The notes under the pieces: model-generated
Seen by the model: only the letters and a program-made list of their open reading frames with translations
Told to the model about the DNA's origin: nothing
The model's database searches: none
Source of the DNA: Bradyrhizobium sp. BR13661
Lineage (GTDB): Bacteria > Pseudomonadota > Alphaproteobacteria > Rhizobiales > Xanthobacteraceae
Reading direction: 5' to 3'
Assembly: GCF_029892425.1 (NCBI RefSeq)
Contig: NZ_JARXWB010000018.1
Span: forward strand, 62,001 to 126,000
Length of the DNA stretch: 64,000 nt
Position numbers and translations under genes: made by a program
In this document: piece after piece, positions 8,763-16,782 of the stretch
How positions within the stretch are numbered: position 1 is the stretch's first letter
Layout: the number at the start of each line of letters is the position of its first letter

Positions 8763-9180
8763 GAGCGCGATCCCGCCGTCCCAGCCAGATGTGAAACGGA
8801 AACATCGCGGCCAGGGCAAAGCCGGCGCCAAGATGGATCCAGCTCATCCAAGGCCTGACCATTTCCGATCCGAGGTAATAGAGCCCGAAAGCCGTGACGA
8901 TCAACACGGCGTTGAACGCCGCCATGATGGATCCCGAGACGCGATTCCTGCCCCTGCGCCATGATCGCAGCAGGTGCAGGGGAATGAGGGCTCCCACCAA
9001 CAGCAGCGACAGCATCGCGACGCCGCCATGGATCATCAGCATGTTGGCGGCCGTCATCTGCCAGATCTCGTCGCCGGCGACGTCCTTCTGCCAGTCCGCC
9101 ACCAGCCAGCCGGCGCCCGTGAGAGACAGGACGGCAAACGCCGCGTAGAGCGAATAGCGAAACGATGATTTAAGCCGCAA
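8725..9180 (-). CDS. four-His cytochrome-b-like membrane protein (DUF4405-like)
   Basis: A 151-residue protein with four hydrophobic segments. His51 and His69 lie at the two ends of segment 2, and His116 and His130 at the two ends of segment 4. That spacing (18 and 14 residues) is the pattern of two b-hemes held between two helices. It starts inside the ApbE gene (11-bp overlap), so it is last in the minus-strand cluster. Likely role: pass electrons between the quinone pool and the flavinylated partner, an inference from motif and neighbours. The C-terminal codons lie in a 13-bp tandem array, so this end may vary between strains. Confidence 0.75.
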   Translation of the reverse strand: MRLKSSFRYSLYAAFAVLSLTGAGWLVADWQKDVAGDEIWQMTAANMLMIHGGVAMLSLLLVGALIPLHLLRSWRRGRNRVSGSIMAAFNAVLIVTAFGLYYLGSEMVRPWMSWIHLGAGFALAAMFPFHIWLGRRDRAREELRPRSEIKS

Positions 9181-10075
9181 GATGCACCGCGTGATGCCAG
9201 TCGGAGGTGATGTGAATGTCGTGGTCGGCCGAGATCATCAGGGCGCTCGCCTCGTAATGCGTGAGCAGTTGACCGGCATCGCTCCCGGAGAGCATGACGA
9301 CCTTCGTCAGGGCATCTGCAACCATGCAGGATGGCGCGCGAACCGTGACACCATTGATCGCGCCTGCCGGCCTCTGCGTCGTCGGATCAATCACCGCGGA
9401 GCCAGCCGATACGGGGCCATCGATCGGGTCAATGCGGCGCGCTGTCGAGGCCAGCGCTTCGCTTGCGACATCGATGCGGCAGATCGGTCGGCCGGGATCG
9501 CGTGGATCACGGACGTGAACCGTGCGCGCCTCCACCCCGAATGCCCTGAGATCGCCACCCGCATTCACCATTCCACTCGCCATGCCGAAGTGGCGCAGTG
9601 TGTCCACCGCCCGGTCGACAGCAAATCCCTTGGCAATTCCGCCAAGGTCGATCGTCACATCAGCCGATTGAAAGCAGACCTTCAGGTCGGGAAGCAACGT
9701 GATCGCATCGGCAACCGCCGCCGTCGGCGCCGCCGACGGCTTCAGTCGGGGCAGCAACCCCATGGCCTGCAATGCGGGGGCAATCGTGACATCGAAACGG
9801 CCGCCAGACTGTCGATGCAACGCGACTGACATTTCGAGAACCTGGAACGTCCAGGCATGAACCCTCACGGGACCAACGCCGGCTTCCCGGTTGAGCCGGC
9901 TGACATCGCTATCCCGCTCATGAAAGCTCATCAGCCGATGAACCTCGGCGACAGCATCGAATGCTGCGTCGATGGCGCTTTCCGCGTGGTCTCCGGAAGC
10001 GCCGGAAACCTCGATCTCGACGAAGGTGCCGAGAAGCGGCCTGGCGCGACGAATGCTATCGGAGGCGATTGCCAT
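9170..10075 (-). CDS. apbE: FAD:protein FMN transferase (ApbE)
   Basis: A 301-residue flavin transferase. It has the family motifs RPLLGTFVEI near the N-terminus, SGGRFDVTIAP, DLGGIAKGFAVDRAV, NAGGDLRAFG, IDPTTQRPA and the metal-binding DALTKVVML near residue 267. ApbE cuts FAD and attaches FMN to a Thr in periplasmic proteins. The adjacent upstream gene (20-bp overlap) encodes an FMN-binding protein with the target motif, so substrate and enzyme are co-expressed. No classical lipobox or clear signal peptide is visible, which is unusual for an extracytoplasmic ApbE; the start may need checking. Confidence 0.92.
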   Translation of the reverse strand: MAIASDSIRRARPLLGTFVEIEVSGASGDHAESAIDAAFDAVAEVHRLMSFHERDSDVSRLNREAGVGPVRVHAWTFQVLEMSVALHRQSGGRFDVTIAPALQAMGLLPRLKPSAAPTAAVADAITLLPDLKVCFQSADVTIDLGGIAKGFAVDRAVDTLRHFGMASGMVNAGGDLRAFGVEARTVHVRDPRDPGRPICRIDVASEALASTARRIDPIDGPVSAGSAVIDPTTQRPAGAINGVTVRAPSCMVADALTKVVMLSGSDAGQLLTHYEASALMISADHDIHITSDWHHAVHLAA

Positions 10076-10532
10076 AGGCTGCCAATATTCTTTTCACGCC
10101 TTCGGTGACATGGGTCGACGACAAGGTCGCGCCCGAGATATTCTTGATGTCGCCGTTGATCTTCAACGCACTCCCGCTGGTCTTGCCAACGAACTGCGCC
10201 AGCCAGCTCGCGCCCCTGATTTCGCCGCCATAGGATTCCCGATACTCCAGGATCTCGACCTTTTGCACGGCCCCTGCCGGCGTCAGGGCGACCGCGTAAT
10301 CGATGAAGAGGTGTTTGCCGACGACCCGGTCAAACACGAAGAAGCCGACGACCTTGCCGCCGGCTTCCGCTTTCCACACCCGGCCCGCCTGAACCTCGGA
10401 AAATTGCGTCGCCGACGGGAATGCCTCTTTCTGGGCCTCCTCGATCGACAGATACCGAACGGCGTAGGCCGGAGAGGTGGCGGCCGCGATGGCCGCCGCC
10501 GGCAGGGTGTATCGAACCCAAGTCATGGTCAC
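10056..10532 (-). CDS. periplasmic FMN-binding domain protein with flavinylation motif
   Basis: A 158-residue protein with an N-terminal signal sequence (cleavage likely after AYA, residue 24) and an FMN_bind domain. Near the C-terminus, NISGATLSS (residues 131-139) matches the ApbE target consensus S/T-G-A-T-x-S/T; Thr136 is the predicted covalent FMN site. The same domain in NqrC, RnfG and related carriers moves single electrons. It overlaps apbE by 20 bp. Together with the two cytochrome b-type neighbours it probably forms a periplasmic electron-transfer chain; donor and acceptor are unknown. Confidence 0.9.
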   Translation of the reverse strand: MTMTWVRYTLPAAAIAAATSPAYAVRYLSIEEAQKEAFPSATQFSEVQAGRVWKAEAGGKVVGFFVFDRVVGKHLFIDYAVALTPAGAVQKVEILEYRESYGGEIRGASWLAQFVGKTSGSALKINGDIKNISGATLSSTHVTEGVKRILAAYGNRLR

Positions 10533-10589
10533 CTAGCTCCTGGTCCTGTCATCAATCTTGCAAAATCGTCCAAAGCAACCCTGTCGGTA

Positions 10590-12275
10590 TCAGAAGAAGA
10601 ACCCGACGCCGCCGAGGAACGAATCCGAGAGTGCGCCGGTGGCGCTCTTGTCAATCACGCGCTGATAGGTCGCCTTGAGCACGAGTTTCGGGGATGGATA
10701 CACCGCGAAGCCGGCCGTGTGGTACTGCCGCTGACCCTGACCGGTTGGCAGATCTGCATCGGTGCCGGCGAAGCCAGCCGTCTGAAGGTTCTGATAGGTG
10801 TAGCGGTAGAACGGCACAGCCTCCCACTCGCTGTTGAGAATCGTGCCGAGCGGAACATGGTAGGCAATCTCGCCGGAATAGCCGTACATCGACTTGCCGA
10901 CATTGTTGGTGGGATCGGAGTCGTTGTTGGCGCGCAGATTCTCCGGATGTCCGAAGTCGGCGCGGACATATTCACCGCGAAGCTCGAGACCCGTGTCCGG
11001 CACCCGGTAACGGAACTCGGCGTCGAACAACGTGAGGCTCGACTTGCCGAGGAAGTTGCCGAGATCATCATGCGCACCGCGCGGCGTCGTGTTCGGCGAG
11101 AAATAGGCGCTGACGCTTGCTGCAAAGCCCGGCAAGAAGGTCGGCGTGAAGTCGAGCCGGCCGGACACCGCGACCGCATTGTTGAGCTGCTGGAAGTCGC
11201 CGAGCGGGGGTCTCGAAAACCCGAGCGCATTGACGCCATCGATACCTGCGGCATACGGCGTGCCTGGAAGAGGGACGGTCTTGGCGCCGGTGCGGTTGTC
11301 GAAGGAGTCGCCGAAATCCTCGTTGCTGGTGCTGACCATTACCTGGTATTTGACGTCCTCGGTGATGGTTCCGTAGACGCTGCTCGACGGGACCTTCCAG
11401 GTCGACGGGATCAGGCCGTTGTAAAGCTCGGGCCGGCCGACGCTGAAGAATTGCGTCGGCTCGTGATGCTGGTTGATGTAGCCGATCGGGACGAGATCGA
11501 CGCCCGGCGACCGCCAGTTGAACTGATCCATGATCTTGAAATCGATCCAGACCTGCTCGATTTCGGCCGTGCCGTGCAGCTTGTCGTCGTTGTCGAAACC
11601 CGCACCCGCGTGCTCAAACTCGATTTCCGCATTGAAGATGATGTTCGGAGTGATCGCATAGGTGGGCAGCAGAACGAACCTGGCCGCGTCAAATCCCTTC
11701 TGCCACTGACCGGCGGCGGCAGGATTTTGCATGGCGCCGAACTTGATCTCGCCATAGGCCCCGAGGCTGAGACCGGGGACGGGAGAATCCGCAACACCGA
11801 GGATCGGCTTGTCCGACGCCGAGGGTAGCGGCGGCAATGCCATGAAGTCTTTCGACTTCGGCTTGGTCGATTTGTCGGACGGTTGGGCTTCCGGCTTTCG
11901 ATCCTCGGGCTTGGCTGCCGCGCTCTTCGTATCAGTGGAGGACTTGGTATCAGTGGAGGACGCGGCCGCATTCGCGCTCGTCAGCGATGCCGTTTTGCCC
12001 GCCCGCTTAGCGTCAGCATCTGCCGCAGGTCGGTCCTGCTTCTGCTTGAGCTCGGATTCGAGCTGCTGGATGCGCTGCTCCATCTTCTCCAGCTTCTTCA
12101 GCAACGCCGCGTTCGCGTCACCGTCGGCTGCAAAAGCACCACCGGAAGTCAGGATCGAGATCGCTGTGGCCGCCAATAAAGCCGACCGGCTGGGGCATCG
12201 ACGGCTTTCGAACAGAAATGCAAACCGACCAGTGGAAATCTGCCGTGACACGCGTGCCCCCAAATGTTGCGACAT
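10590..12275 (-). CDS. outer-membrane porin-like beta-barrel with N-terminal coiled coil
   Basis: A 561-residue predicted outer-membrane protein. After a signal sequence (LTSGGAFAADG, about residues 43-52) comes a short coiled coil (LLKKLEKMEQRIQQLESEL). A low-complexity Ala/Ser/Thr/Lys linker runs to about residue 145, then a barrel rich in alternating aromatic strands ends in GVGFFF, the terminal-Phe signal for BAM. It resembles phosphate-selective porin O/P or Bradyrhizobium-type porins. Coiled-coil N-termini in such porins often trimerise. It sits in the middle of the flavin/cytochrome cluster, which suggests it serves the system's substrate or metal exchange (inference). The first 25 residues are unusual, so the true start may be internal. 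Confidence 0.82.
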   Translation of the reverse strand: MSQHLGARVSRQISTGRFAFLFESRRCPSRSALLAATAISILTSGGAFAADGDANAALLKKLEKMEQRIQQLESELKQKQDRPAADADAKRAGKTASLTSANAAASSTDTKSSTDTKSAAAKPEDRKPEAQPSDKSTKPKSKDFMALPPLPSASDKPILGVADSPVPGLSLGAYGEIKFGAMQNPAAAGQWQKGFDAARFVLLPTYAITPNIIFNAEIEFEHAGAGFDNDDKLHGTAEIEQVWIDFKIMDQFNWRSPGVDLVPIGYINQHHEPTQFFSVGRPELYNGLIPSTWKVPSSSVYGTITEDVKYQVMVSTSNEDFGDSFDNRTGAKTVPLPGTPYAAGIDGVNALGFSRPPLGDFQQLNNAVAVSGRLDFTPTFLPGFAASVSAYFSPNTTPRGAHDDLGNFLGKSSLTLFDAEFRYRVPDTGLELRGEYVRADFGHPENLRANNDSDPTNNVGKSMYGYSGEIAYHVPLGTILNSEWEAVPFYRYTYQNLQTAGFAGTDADLPTGQGQRQYHTAGFAVYPSPKLVLKATYQRVIDKSATGALSDSFLGGVGFFF

Positions 12276-12344
12276 CCGGCCGCAGGAAAATCAGGCAGGG
12301 CAGCTCTTGGGAAGCAGAAACAGTCAGAAACGATCCGAATCGAA

Positions 12345-12374
12345 ATTAGAATCGCTCGATATTAGAATTAGAAT
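12345..12374. promoter_or_regulatory. three direct copies of ATTAGAAT upstream of the porin gene
   Basis: The octamer ATTAGAAT occurs at 12345, 12361 and 12367, the last two sharing two bases. It lies 70-100 bp upstream of the porin start on the minus strand, in an unusually A+T-rich patch. The half-site TTAGAA resembles half of rhizobial Irr-type iron boxes, but the copies are direct, not inverted. A regulator-binding role is inference. Confidence 0.4.
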
Positions 12375-12422
12375 AAATCAAAGCTCGCTCGCAGGCGAAG
12401 GAGACGAAGCAGCCCGCGGCGC

Positions 12423-12986
12423 TCAATCCCGGAAGGGCGCGCGGATACGTTTGCGGCCGGTGATCATGGCGCGGATCAGGTTCTCGCGCTGAAGCACGCT
12501 CATCAGCACCACGCCCGCCACGTGCAGCACGATCAGGATCATGACCGCATCCGATGCGACGGCGTGCGTGTCCTCGATCCACCAGACGCCGAAGAACGTG
12601 ACTGTCACCGACAGGGCGCCCGTGATCGCCGAGACGGCGAGCGCCAACATGAGCGCCACCAGCATCAACGTGCCGGCGGGATTGAGCCCGATATAGCGGC
12701 CGGTCATGCCGCGTCGTAGATTCCAGAGATAGCCCGGCGCTGCGCGAAGCCTGACGCCGGTCATGCGAAAGCGCGAATAGCGGCTTCCCAGACCGCCCCA
12801 GATCAAGCGGAAGACGAGAAGCCCGATGACCGAATAGCCGACGATGCGGTGAATGCGGTCTTGCACAGTGGGCGTGAACCACGCGACCAGGACGCATGTC
12901 GCGAGGGTCCAGTGCCAAAGACGCAACGGCAGGTCCCAGACCGCTACCGTGCGATCGGCGGGGCGTCTGTCGGACACCCCGCGCAT
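12423..12986 (-). CDS. cytochrome b561-type membrane cytochrome b
   Basis: A 187-residue, four-helix membrane protein of the cytochrome b561/Ni-Fe-hydrogenase b-subunit type. His25 (LRLWHW), His46 (IHRIVGY), His141 (EDTHAVAS) and His155 (IVLHVAGV) are the expected ligands of two b-hemes. Such subunits move electrons between the quinone pool and a periplasmic partner. I start at 12986 (GAAGAAGCGG upstream); the longer frame to 13232 overlaps the PepSY gene and gives non-family residues. It lies 50 bp after the PepSY gene and 147 bp before the porin gene, same strand. Confidence 0.88.
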   Translation of the reverse strand: MRGVSDRRPADRTVAVWDLPLRLWHWTLATCVLVAWFTPTVQDRIHRIVGYSVIGLLVFRLIWGGLGSRYSRFRMTGVRLRAAPGYLWNLRRGMTGRYIGLNPAGTLMLVALMLALAVSAITGALSVTVTFFGVWWIEDTHAVASDAVMILIVLHVAGVVLMSVLQRENLIRAMITGRKRIRAPFRD

Positions 12987-13036
12987 GTCTGGCACCGCTT
13001 CTTCAATCAAGTCGCGACCACCTTCGGACCTTGGCC

Positions 13037-13315
13037 TTACTTGGCGATCGTGTGCTTCAGGCTGAGATCTTCGGGGCTGTAGAACAGCTCGTAGAGCTTG
13101 CCTTCCTTGACGCCGTAGACCTCGTAGCACGAGCCTTCGATCTTGGAACGGCGCACTTCGTAACCCAACGCTTTCGCCTTGGCTTCGGCCTCGGTGGCCG
13201 GCTTCCAAGACGCCTTGTCGAGCTTGGTGCAATCCTTGAAGCCGTCGGCCATCGCCGTCGATTCCATGCCGATCCCGACGGTCAGTGCGATGGCAAGAAC
13301 ACGGATGACTCTCAC
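13037..13315 (-). CDS. small secreted PepSY-like protein
   Basis: A 92-residue protein with a signal peptide (VLAIALTVGIGMESTAMA, cleavage near residue 23) and one PepSY-like module, recognisable in EAEAKAKALGYEVRRSKIEGSCYEVYG. Two Cys in the mature part could form a disulfide. PepSY domains accompany ferric-reductase-like and cytochrome b systems. The start is GTG at 13315 because AGGAGGAGAT lies directly upstream; the ATG at 13339 sits before that Shine-Dalgarno. It is the first gene of the minus-strand electron-transfer cluster. Assignment of the small domain is by pattern only. Confidence 0.78.
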   Translation of the reverse strand: MRVIRVLAIALTVGIGMESTAMADGFKDCTKLDKASWKPATEAEAKAKALGYEVRRSKIEGSCYEVYGVKEGKLYELFYSPEDLSLKHTIAK

Positions 13316-13529
13316 TGATATCTCCTCCTCTGTGCGCAAGATCCTGCGCGAAGCGCGACCGAAGGAAGCGAAGGGGAGGGCGAAGTCAATTGCGGCTCGG
13401 ATCCGCCGCCTCTTAGAGATATTCCAGCCGGCGCCAAAAGATCAGCGCGCTCCGCGTGCAATGCGTATTTTGCCGCGCGCTGCGGCCTTAAGCCTCACCG
13501 GTTCGACGGCACATCTTGTCCGGCCACGC

Positions 13530-13880
13530 TCAGTAACCGACCACCGCCATCACGACCACCACGCTGAGCGCCATCCAGCCAAAATGCCGACCGCGCGTCG
13601 CCCAGGCGTTGGCGCAGGCGGAGAAACCGAACACGCAGATCATGGTGATGACGATCCAGCGGCGCGCCAGCGCCGAATCCATCCAGGGCGTCGCGATCAG
13701 AAGCACGCCGCAGCCGATCCAGGCGACGGTCGAGGCCTGCCAGACCAGGCGGATCAGGGTGCGGAGCCGCGGTGGCTCGATCGTAGCACGGGGAAAGACC
13801 TTGGTCTCGCCGAGAATGCCGTGAATGAGTGCCACGACGATGGCGAGGACGCCAGCGCATTGGAGCAGGAGATCACGCAT
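13530..13880 (-). CDS. small four-helix membrane protein of unknown function
   Basis: A 116-residue protein with four hydrophobic segments and little outside the membrane; I do not recognise a functional family. The start at 13880 (MRDLLLQ) has AGGGAG eight bases upstream. A longer start at 13907 would fall inside a palindromic operator. It is transcribed away from the TetR gene at 13986, and the gap contains a promoter for it and two matching operators, so it is very likely the repressor's target. Confidence 0.75.
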   Translation of the reverse strand: MRDLLLQCAGVLAIVVALIHGILGETKVFPRATIEPPRLRTLIRLVWQASTVAWIGCGVLLIATPWMDSALARRWIVITMICVFGFSACANAWATRGRHFGWMALSVVVVMAVVGY

Positions 13881-13903
13881 CAACAAGGCTCCCTGAATCT
13901 TTT

Positions 13904-13921
13904 CCATACAGCGATGTATGG
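13904..13921. promoter_or_regulatory. TetR-type operator 1 (CCATACA-N4-TGTATGG)
   Basis: A perfect 18-bp inverted repeat, CCATACAGCGATGTATGG, just downstream of the predicted -10 of the membrane-protein gene, so it would cover the transcription start. It shares the arm sequence with the operator at 13949-13966. Confidence 0.8.
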
Positions 13922-13922
13922 T

Positions 13923-13951
13923 GTGATAGAAGCTGGCGCGCCGCCTGTCAA
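13923..13951 (-). promoter_or_regulatory. sigma-70 promoter for the membrane-protein gene
   Basis: On the minus strand, TTGACA (13951-13946) is followed after exactly 17 bases by TATCAC (13928-13923). It points toward the gene starting at 13880. Operator 2 overlaps the -35 and operator 1 follows the -10. Confidence 0.65.
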
Positions 13952-13966
13952 TACACTAGTGTATGG
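13949..13966. promoter_or_regulatory. TetR-type operator 2 (CAATACA-N4-TGTATGG)
   Basis: CAATACACTAGTGTATGG differs from a perfect 7-4-7 palindrome at one base. It has the same arms as operator 1, 45 bp away centre to centre. It overlaps the -35 of the leftward promoter and lies 20 bp before the tetR start, so it could also give autorepression. Confidence 0.8.
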
Positions 13967-13985
13967 TCGGATTTCGGGACCGGAC

Positions 13986-14516
13986 ATGACCGAACAACTC
14001 TCCGCCGACGACTGGATCAGCCAGGGCATCAAGGCGCTCACCAGAAGCGGATTCACCGCGCTGAAGGCCGATCCGCTGGCCAGGACGATGGGCGTCTCGC
14101 GCGGCAGCTTTTACTGGCATTTTGCTGACCTCGGCACGTTCCACGCCGCCGTGCTGAAACGCTGGCGCGAGATCGCGGCGGAGGAGATCATCGCCGGTGT
14201 CGAGGCCGACGGCGACGAGCCGCTGAAGGCACTGTTGCGCCGGACCTTCGGTGCCCGGCTCGACCTGGAACGCGCAGTGCGCAACTGGGCGGCGTTCGAT
14301 CCGACGGCCCAGGCCGCCGTCCGCGCCATCGACCGCCGCAGGCTCGATTATATCGAGGCATTGCTGGAGAAGCGGGGGCTCGACGCCGCAACGGCGCAGG
14401 CGCGCGCGCAGATCCTGTACTGGACGTTTCTCGGTTTTGCGCTGTCGGCGGCGCCTATACCGGCCGCGCGGCTGCAGGGCCTGCTCGACGAGATCCAGCA
14501 GATGGTCTCGGGTTGA
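13986..14516 (+). CDS. TetR/AcrR family transcriptional regulator
   Basis: A 176-residue repressor. The N-terminal helix-turn-helix runs through about residues 10-50 (GFTALKADPLARTMGVSRGSFYWHF, seen in the motif VSRGSFYWHF). A helical ligand domain follows with ERAVRNWAAFD and ALLEKRGLD. The ATG at 13986 is correct for the family; the frame is open far upstream but that extension crosses another gene region. It is divergent from the membrane protein at 13530-13880, with paired operators between them. The inducer is unknown. Confidence 0.92.
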   Translation: MTEQLSADDWISQGIKALTRSGFTALKADPLARTMGVSRGSFYWHFADLGTFHAAVLKRWREIAAEEIIAGVEADGDEPLKALLRRTFGARLDLERAVRNWAAFDPTAQAAVRAIDRRRLDYIEALLEKRGLDAATAQARAQILYWTFLGFALSAAPIPAARLQGLLDEIQQMVSG

Positions 14517-14557
14517 GGTGATGGGCGACCGCAGATTTCTATGTTAGAGGCAAGCGA

Positions 14558-14770
14558 ATGCCGGAGACCCCTATGAACACGCCGACTGAACGTTCCGAAA
14601 ACAGCGTCGATCCGAAATTACTGGAGATCCTGGTCTGTCCGCTGACCAAGGGCCAGCTGGAATTCGACGCTGCCAAGCAAGAGCTGATCTCGCGCAGCGC
14701 CAAGCTTGCTTATCCGATCCGTGACGGCATCCCGATCATGCTGCCGGAAGAGGCAAGAAAGATCGATTGA
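14558..14770 (+). CDS. Trm112/UPF0434 family small protein
   Basis: A 70-residue protein with the Trm112-like core LLEILVCPLTKGQLEF and the second half LAYPIRDGIPIMLPEEAR. Bacterial members keep only part of the zinc site; here one Cys (in LVCP) is present. In eukaryotes and archaea the domain activates methyltransferases; the bacterial role is unclear. AGAGG precedes the ATG at 14558; a second in-frame ATG at 14573 also has GGAG upstream. Confidence 0.88.
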   Translation: MPETPMNTPTERSENSVDPKLLEILVCPLTKGQLEFDAAKQELISRSAKLAYPIRDGIPIMLPEEARKID

Positions 14771-14829
14771 GATTTTCGCAGCCCGGATGGAGCGAGAGTG
14801 AAGGCCGGATCCGGATTGCAGATTGGCGT

Positions 14830-15324
14830 TCATTTCGGTTCGGCCGGCCAACTGCTAACCAGAAGCCCCTTCACGGTAATTATGACGCCGACTGTCTGAT
14901 GCCGGCTATAAAAGAAAGTTGGCACTGATCGCATACCCATGGTCTGGAGTATGACGTCTCCACGGTTTATTTTACCGCCAGCATAAAACATTGCATCGGA
15001 GACAAGTTCGTCCTTCTCGATGTGCGCTATGATCGTCAGGCACACATCCTGATCAGGAGAGCACGTCTTCTTGTGCATCACTCGAAAAATCATCCTTTCG
15101 AGAACGCTAGTGGGATCCAGGTGTGGTGTCGCCTTGCTCGCTTCGACCGTCGATGCAGCGTCGGTGACGTCCAAGTCACTTAAGAATCGCGCGAGGGGCG
15201 CGCGCCATTTTTCTGGAACGGGCATCTCGAACGGTTCTGGCGCCATCATTTGGGCCGCGACTTTCGTGACCTGCAGAAACACCAAAAACGAAGCGGCTAA
15301 TAGCCGACGTATGGTCCTAGTCAC
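14830..15324 (-). CDS. secreted protein of unknown function
   Basis: A 164-residue protein with a signal peptide (LLAASFLVFLQVTKVAAQ, cleavage near residue 25). I recognise no family. The mature part has two Cys (KTCSPDQDVC) that may form a disulfide, and a C-terminal strand-rich section. It starts 17 bp after the stop of the UbiH-type hydroxylase gene, same strand. Local base composition (more A+T) differs from its neighbours, which fits a more recently acquired or faster-evolving gene. Confidence 0.65.
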   Translation of the reverse strand: MTRTIRRLLAASFLVFLQVTKVAAQMMAPEPFEMPVPEKWRAPLARFLSDLDVTDAASTVEASKATPHLDPTSVLERMIFRVMHKKTCSPDQDVCLTIIAHIEKDELVSDAMFYAGGKINRGDVILQTMGMRSVPTFFYSRHQTVGVIITVKGLLVSSWPAEPK

Positions 15325-15340
15325 TGGGCCTCTGCTGCGA

Positions 15341-16561
15341 TTACAACGCCTCGCCCTTCAACAACCGCGGAATCTCGCCCGTCAGACCCGCCGCCTGGCG
15401 GATGAAGAGGTTCTTCAGCGGCGGGGTACGATCGACGATGCCGAGGCCGATGTCGCGCACTGTGCGAAGCAAGGCCGACTCGTTCGAGAACAGGAAGTTC
15501 AGCGAGTTGGTGGCAACGCCCATCGCCATGGTGTCGAAGCGGCGCCAGCGCTGGTAGCGCTCGAGCACGTCGGCGCCGCCGAGATCCATGCCGAGCCTGG
15601 CGGCATCGACCACGACCTCGGCTAGCGCAGCGACATCCTTCAGCCCCATGTTGAGGCCTTGCCCCGCGATCGGATGAATGACGTGAGCGGAATCGCCGAC
15701 CAGCGCAAGGCGCTCGGCGACGAAGGAGCGCGCGACGAAATAGGACAACGGAAACGCGCGCGGCTTGTCGAGTGCCTTCACCTCGCCGAGATGCAGGCCA
15801 AAACGCTGCTCGAGCTCGCTGTGAAACTCTTCGTCGCTGAGCGCGATGATGCGCGCAGCCTCGCTGCGGCGCTCGGTCCACACCAGCGAGGATCGCTTGC
15901 CAGTGAGCGGCAAAATCGCAAACGGACCCGCGGGCAAAAAGTGCTCCTCGGCGCGGCCTTCGTGATCGCGCTCGTGGCCCACGGTGACAACGATGCCGGA
16001 TTGATCATATTCCCAGCCGTGGGTGGCAATGCCGGCGCGCTCGCGCAGCTTCGACTTCGCACCGTCAGCGGCGACCAGCAGGCTCGCCGCGATGACGCTG
16101 CCATCGCCGAGCGTCACGTCGATGCCCTCGGCGCGCGCGTCGTAAGACGACACGGTGGTGGCGCGCAGATCGATGCCTTCAGCTTCGGCGCGGACGACCA
16201 GCGCATCGATCAGGCGGCGGTTCTCGATCATGTGCGCGAAGGGCTCGCCCGGCGCGACGTCGCCGGCGAAATTCAGGAACGTCGGACGCGTGGCGTCCTC
16301 GAGCTTGGAGTCAGTGACGACCATGTCGAGGATCGGCTGCGCCTCGGCCTTGACGTCGTCCCAGACGCCGAGCGCCTCGAACAGGCGGCGGCAGGCGGCG
16401 ACGATCGCGGTCGCGCGGGGATCGCGGCTCGGCCGTGAGCTAAGCGCGGGATCGGCGACGATGACGGGAATCTCGGGGCCGAGCCCCTGGCGCAGCGCCA
16501 GCGCGAGCGCAAGGCCCGCGAACGCGCCGCCGCCAATGACAATGTGACCCTGTACCGACAT
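15341..16561 (-). CDS. UbiH/COQ6-family FAD-dependent hydroxylase (ubiquinone biosynthesis)
   Basis: A 406-residue class A flavin monooxygenase. The N-terminal FAD motif is GGGAFAGLALALAL. The mid-protein VAADGAKSKLRERAG is the conserved DG motif. The FAD ribityl motif LVGDSAHVIHPIAGQGLNMGLKD (in part GDSAHVIHPIAGQG) is near residue 280. The family hydroxylates the aromatic ring of ubiquinone precursors. The start at 16561 (MSVQGHIVIGGG) fits the family; the frame is open to 16645. Which ring position it acts on cannot be told from sequence. Confidence 0.88.
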   Translation of the reverse strand: MSVQGHIVIGGGAFAGLALALALRQGLGPEIPVIVADPALSSRPSRDPRATAIVAACRRLFEALGVWDDVKAEAQPILDMVVTDSKLEDATRPTFLNFAGDVAPGEPFAHMIENRRLIDALVVRAEAEGIDLRATTVSSYDARAEGIDVTLGDGSVIAASLLVAADGAKSKLRERAGIATHGWEYDQSGIVVTVGHERDHEGRAEEHFLPAGPFAILPLTGKRSSLVWTERRSEAARIIALSDEEFHSELEQRFGLHLGEVKALDKPRAFPLSYFVARSFVAERLALVGDSAHVIHPIAGQGLNMGLKDVAALAEVVVDAARLGMDLGGADVLERYQRWRRFDTMAMGVATNSLNFLFSNESALLRTVRDIGLGIVDRTPPLKNLFIRQAAGLTGEIPRLLKGEAL

Positions 16562-16665
16562 ACCCAGATTATCCTGCCAAAATTCCCGGCCAATTCTTGG
16601 TCTTGCTAGCAGACTTGAGGTGGGCGAAACAGTGCGGTGAAACAAGGGCGGAATGAGCTCAGCGT

Positions 16666-16760
16666 GTCATTCCGGGGCGCGACAAAGTCGCGAGCCCGGA
16701 ATCCAGAGGTTATCAGCTCGAGATTCCGGGTTCATCGCTATCGCGATGCCCCGGAATGAC
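16666..16760. repeat. family A palindromic intergenic repeat
   Basis: Begins GTCATTCCGGGGCG and ends CCCCGGAATGAC, the exact inverse at the ends, with inner arms AGCCCGGAATCCAGAG / ATTCCGGGTTC. It lies between the divergent hydroxylase and tesB genes and supplies an ATG (16756) that is not the tesB start. Confidence 0.85.
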
Positions 16761-16782
16761 GAGATCCATCGAAAGCACCAGC

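Noticed and set aside
13179..13985. Long N-terminal extension of the TetR frame
   Set aside because: It crosses the PepSY start and the divergent membrane gene; the family N-terminus begins at 13986.
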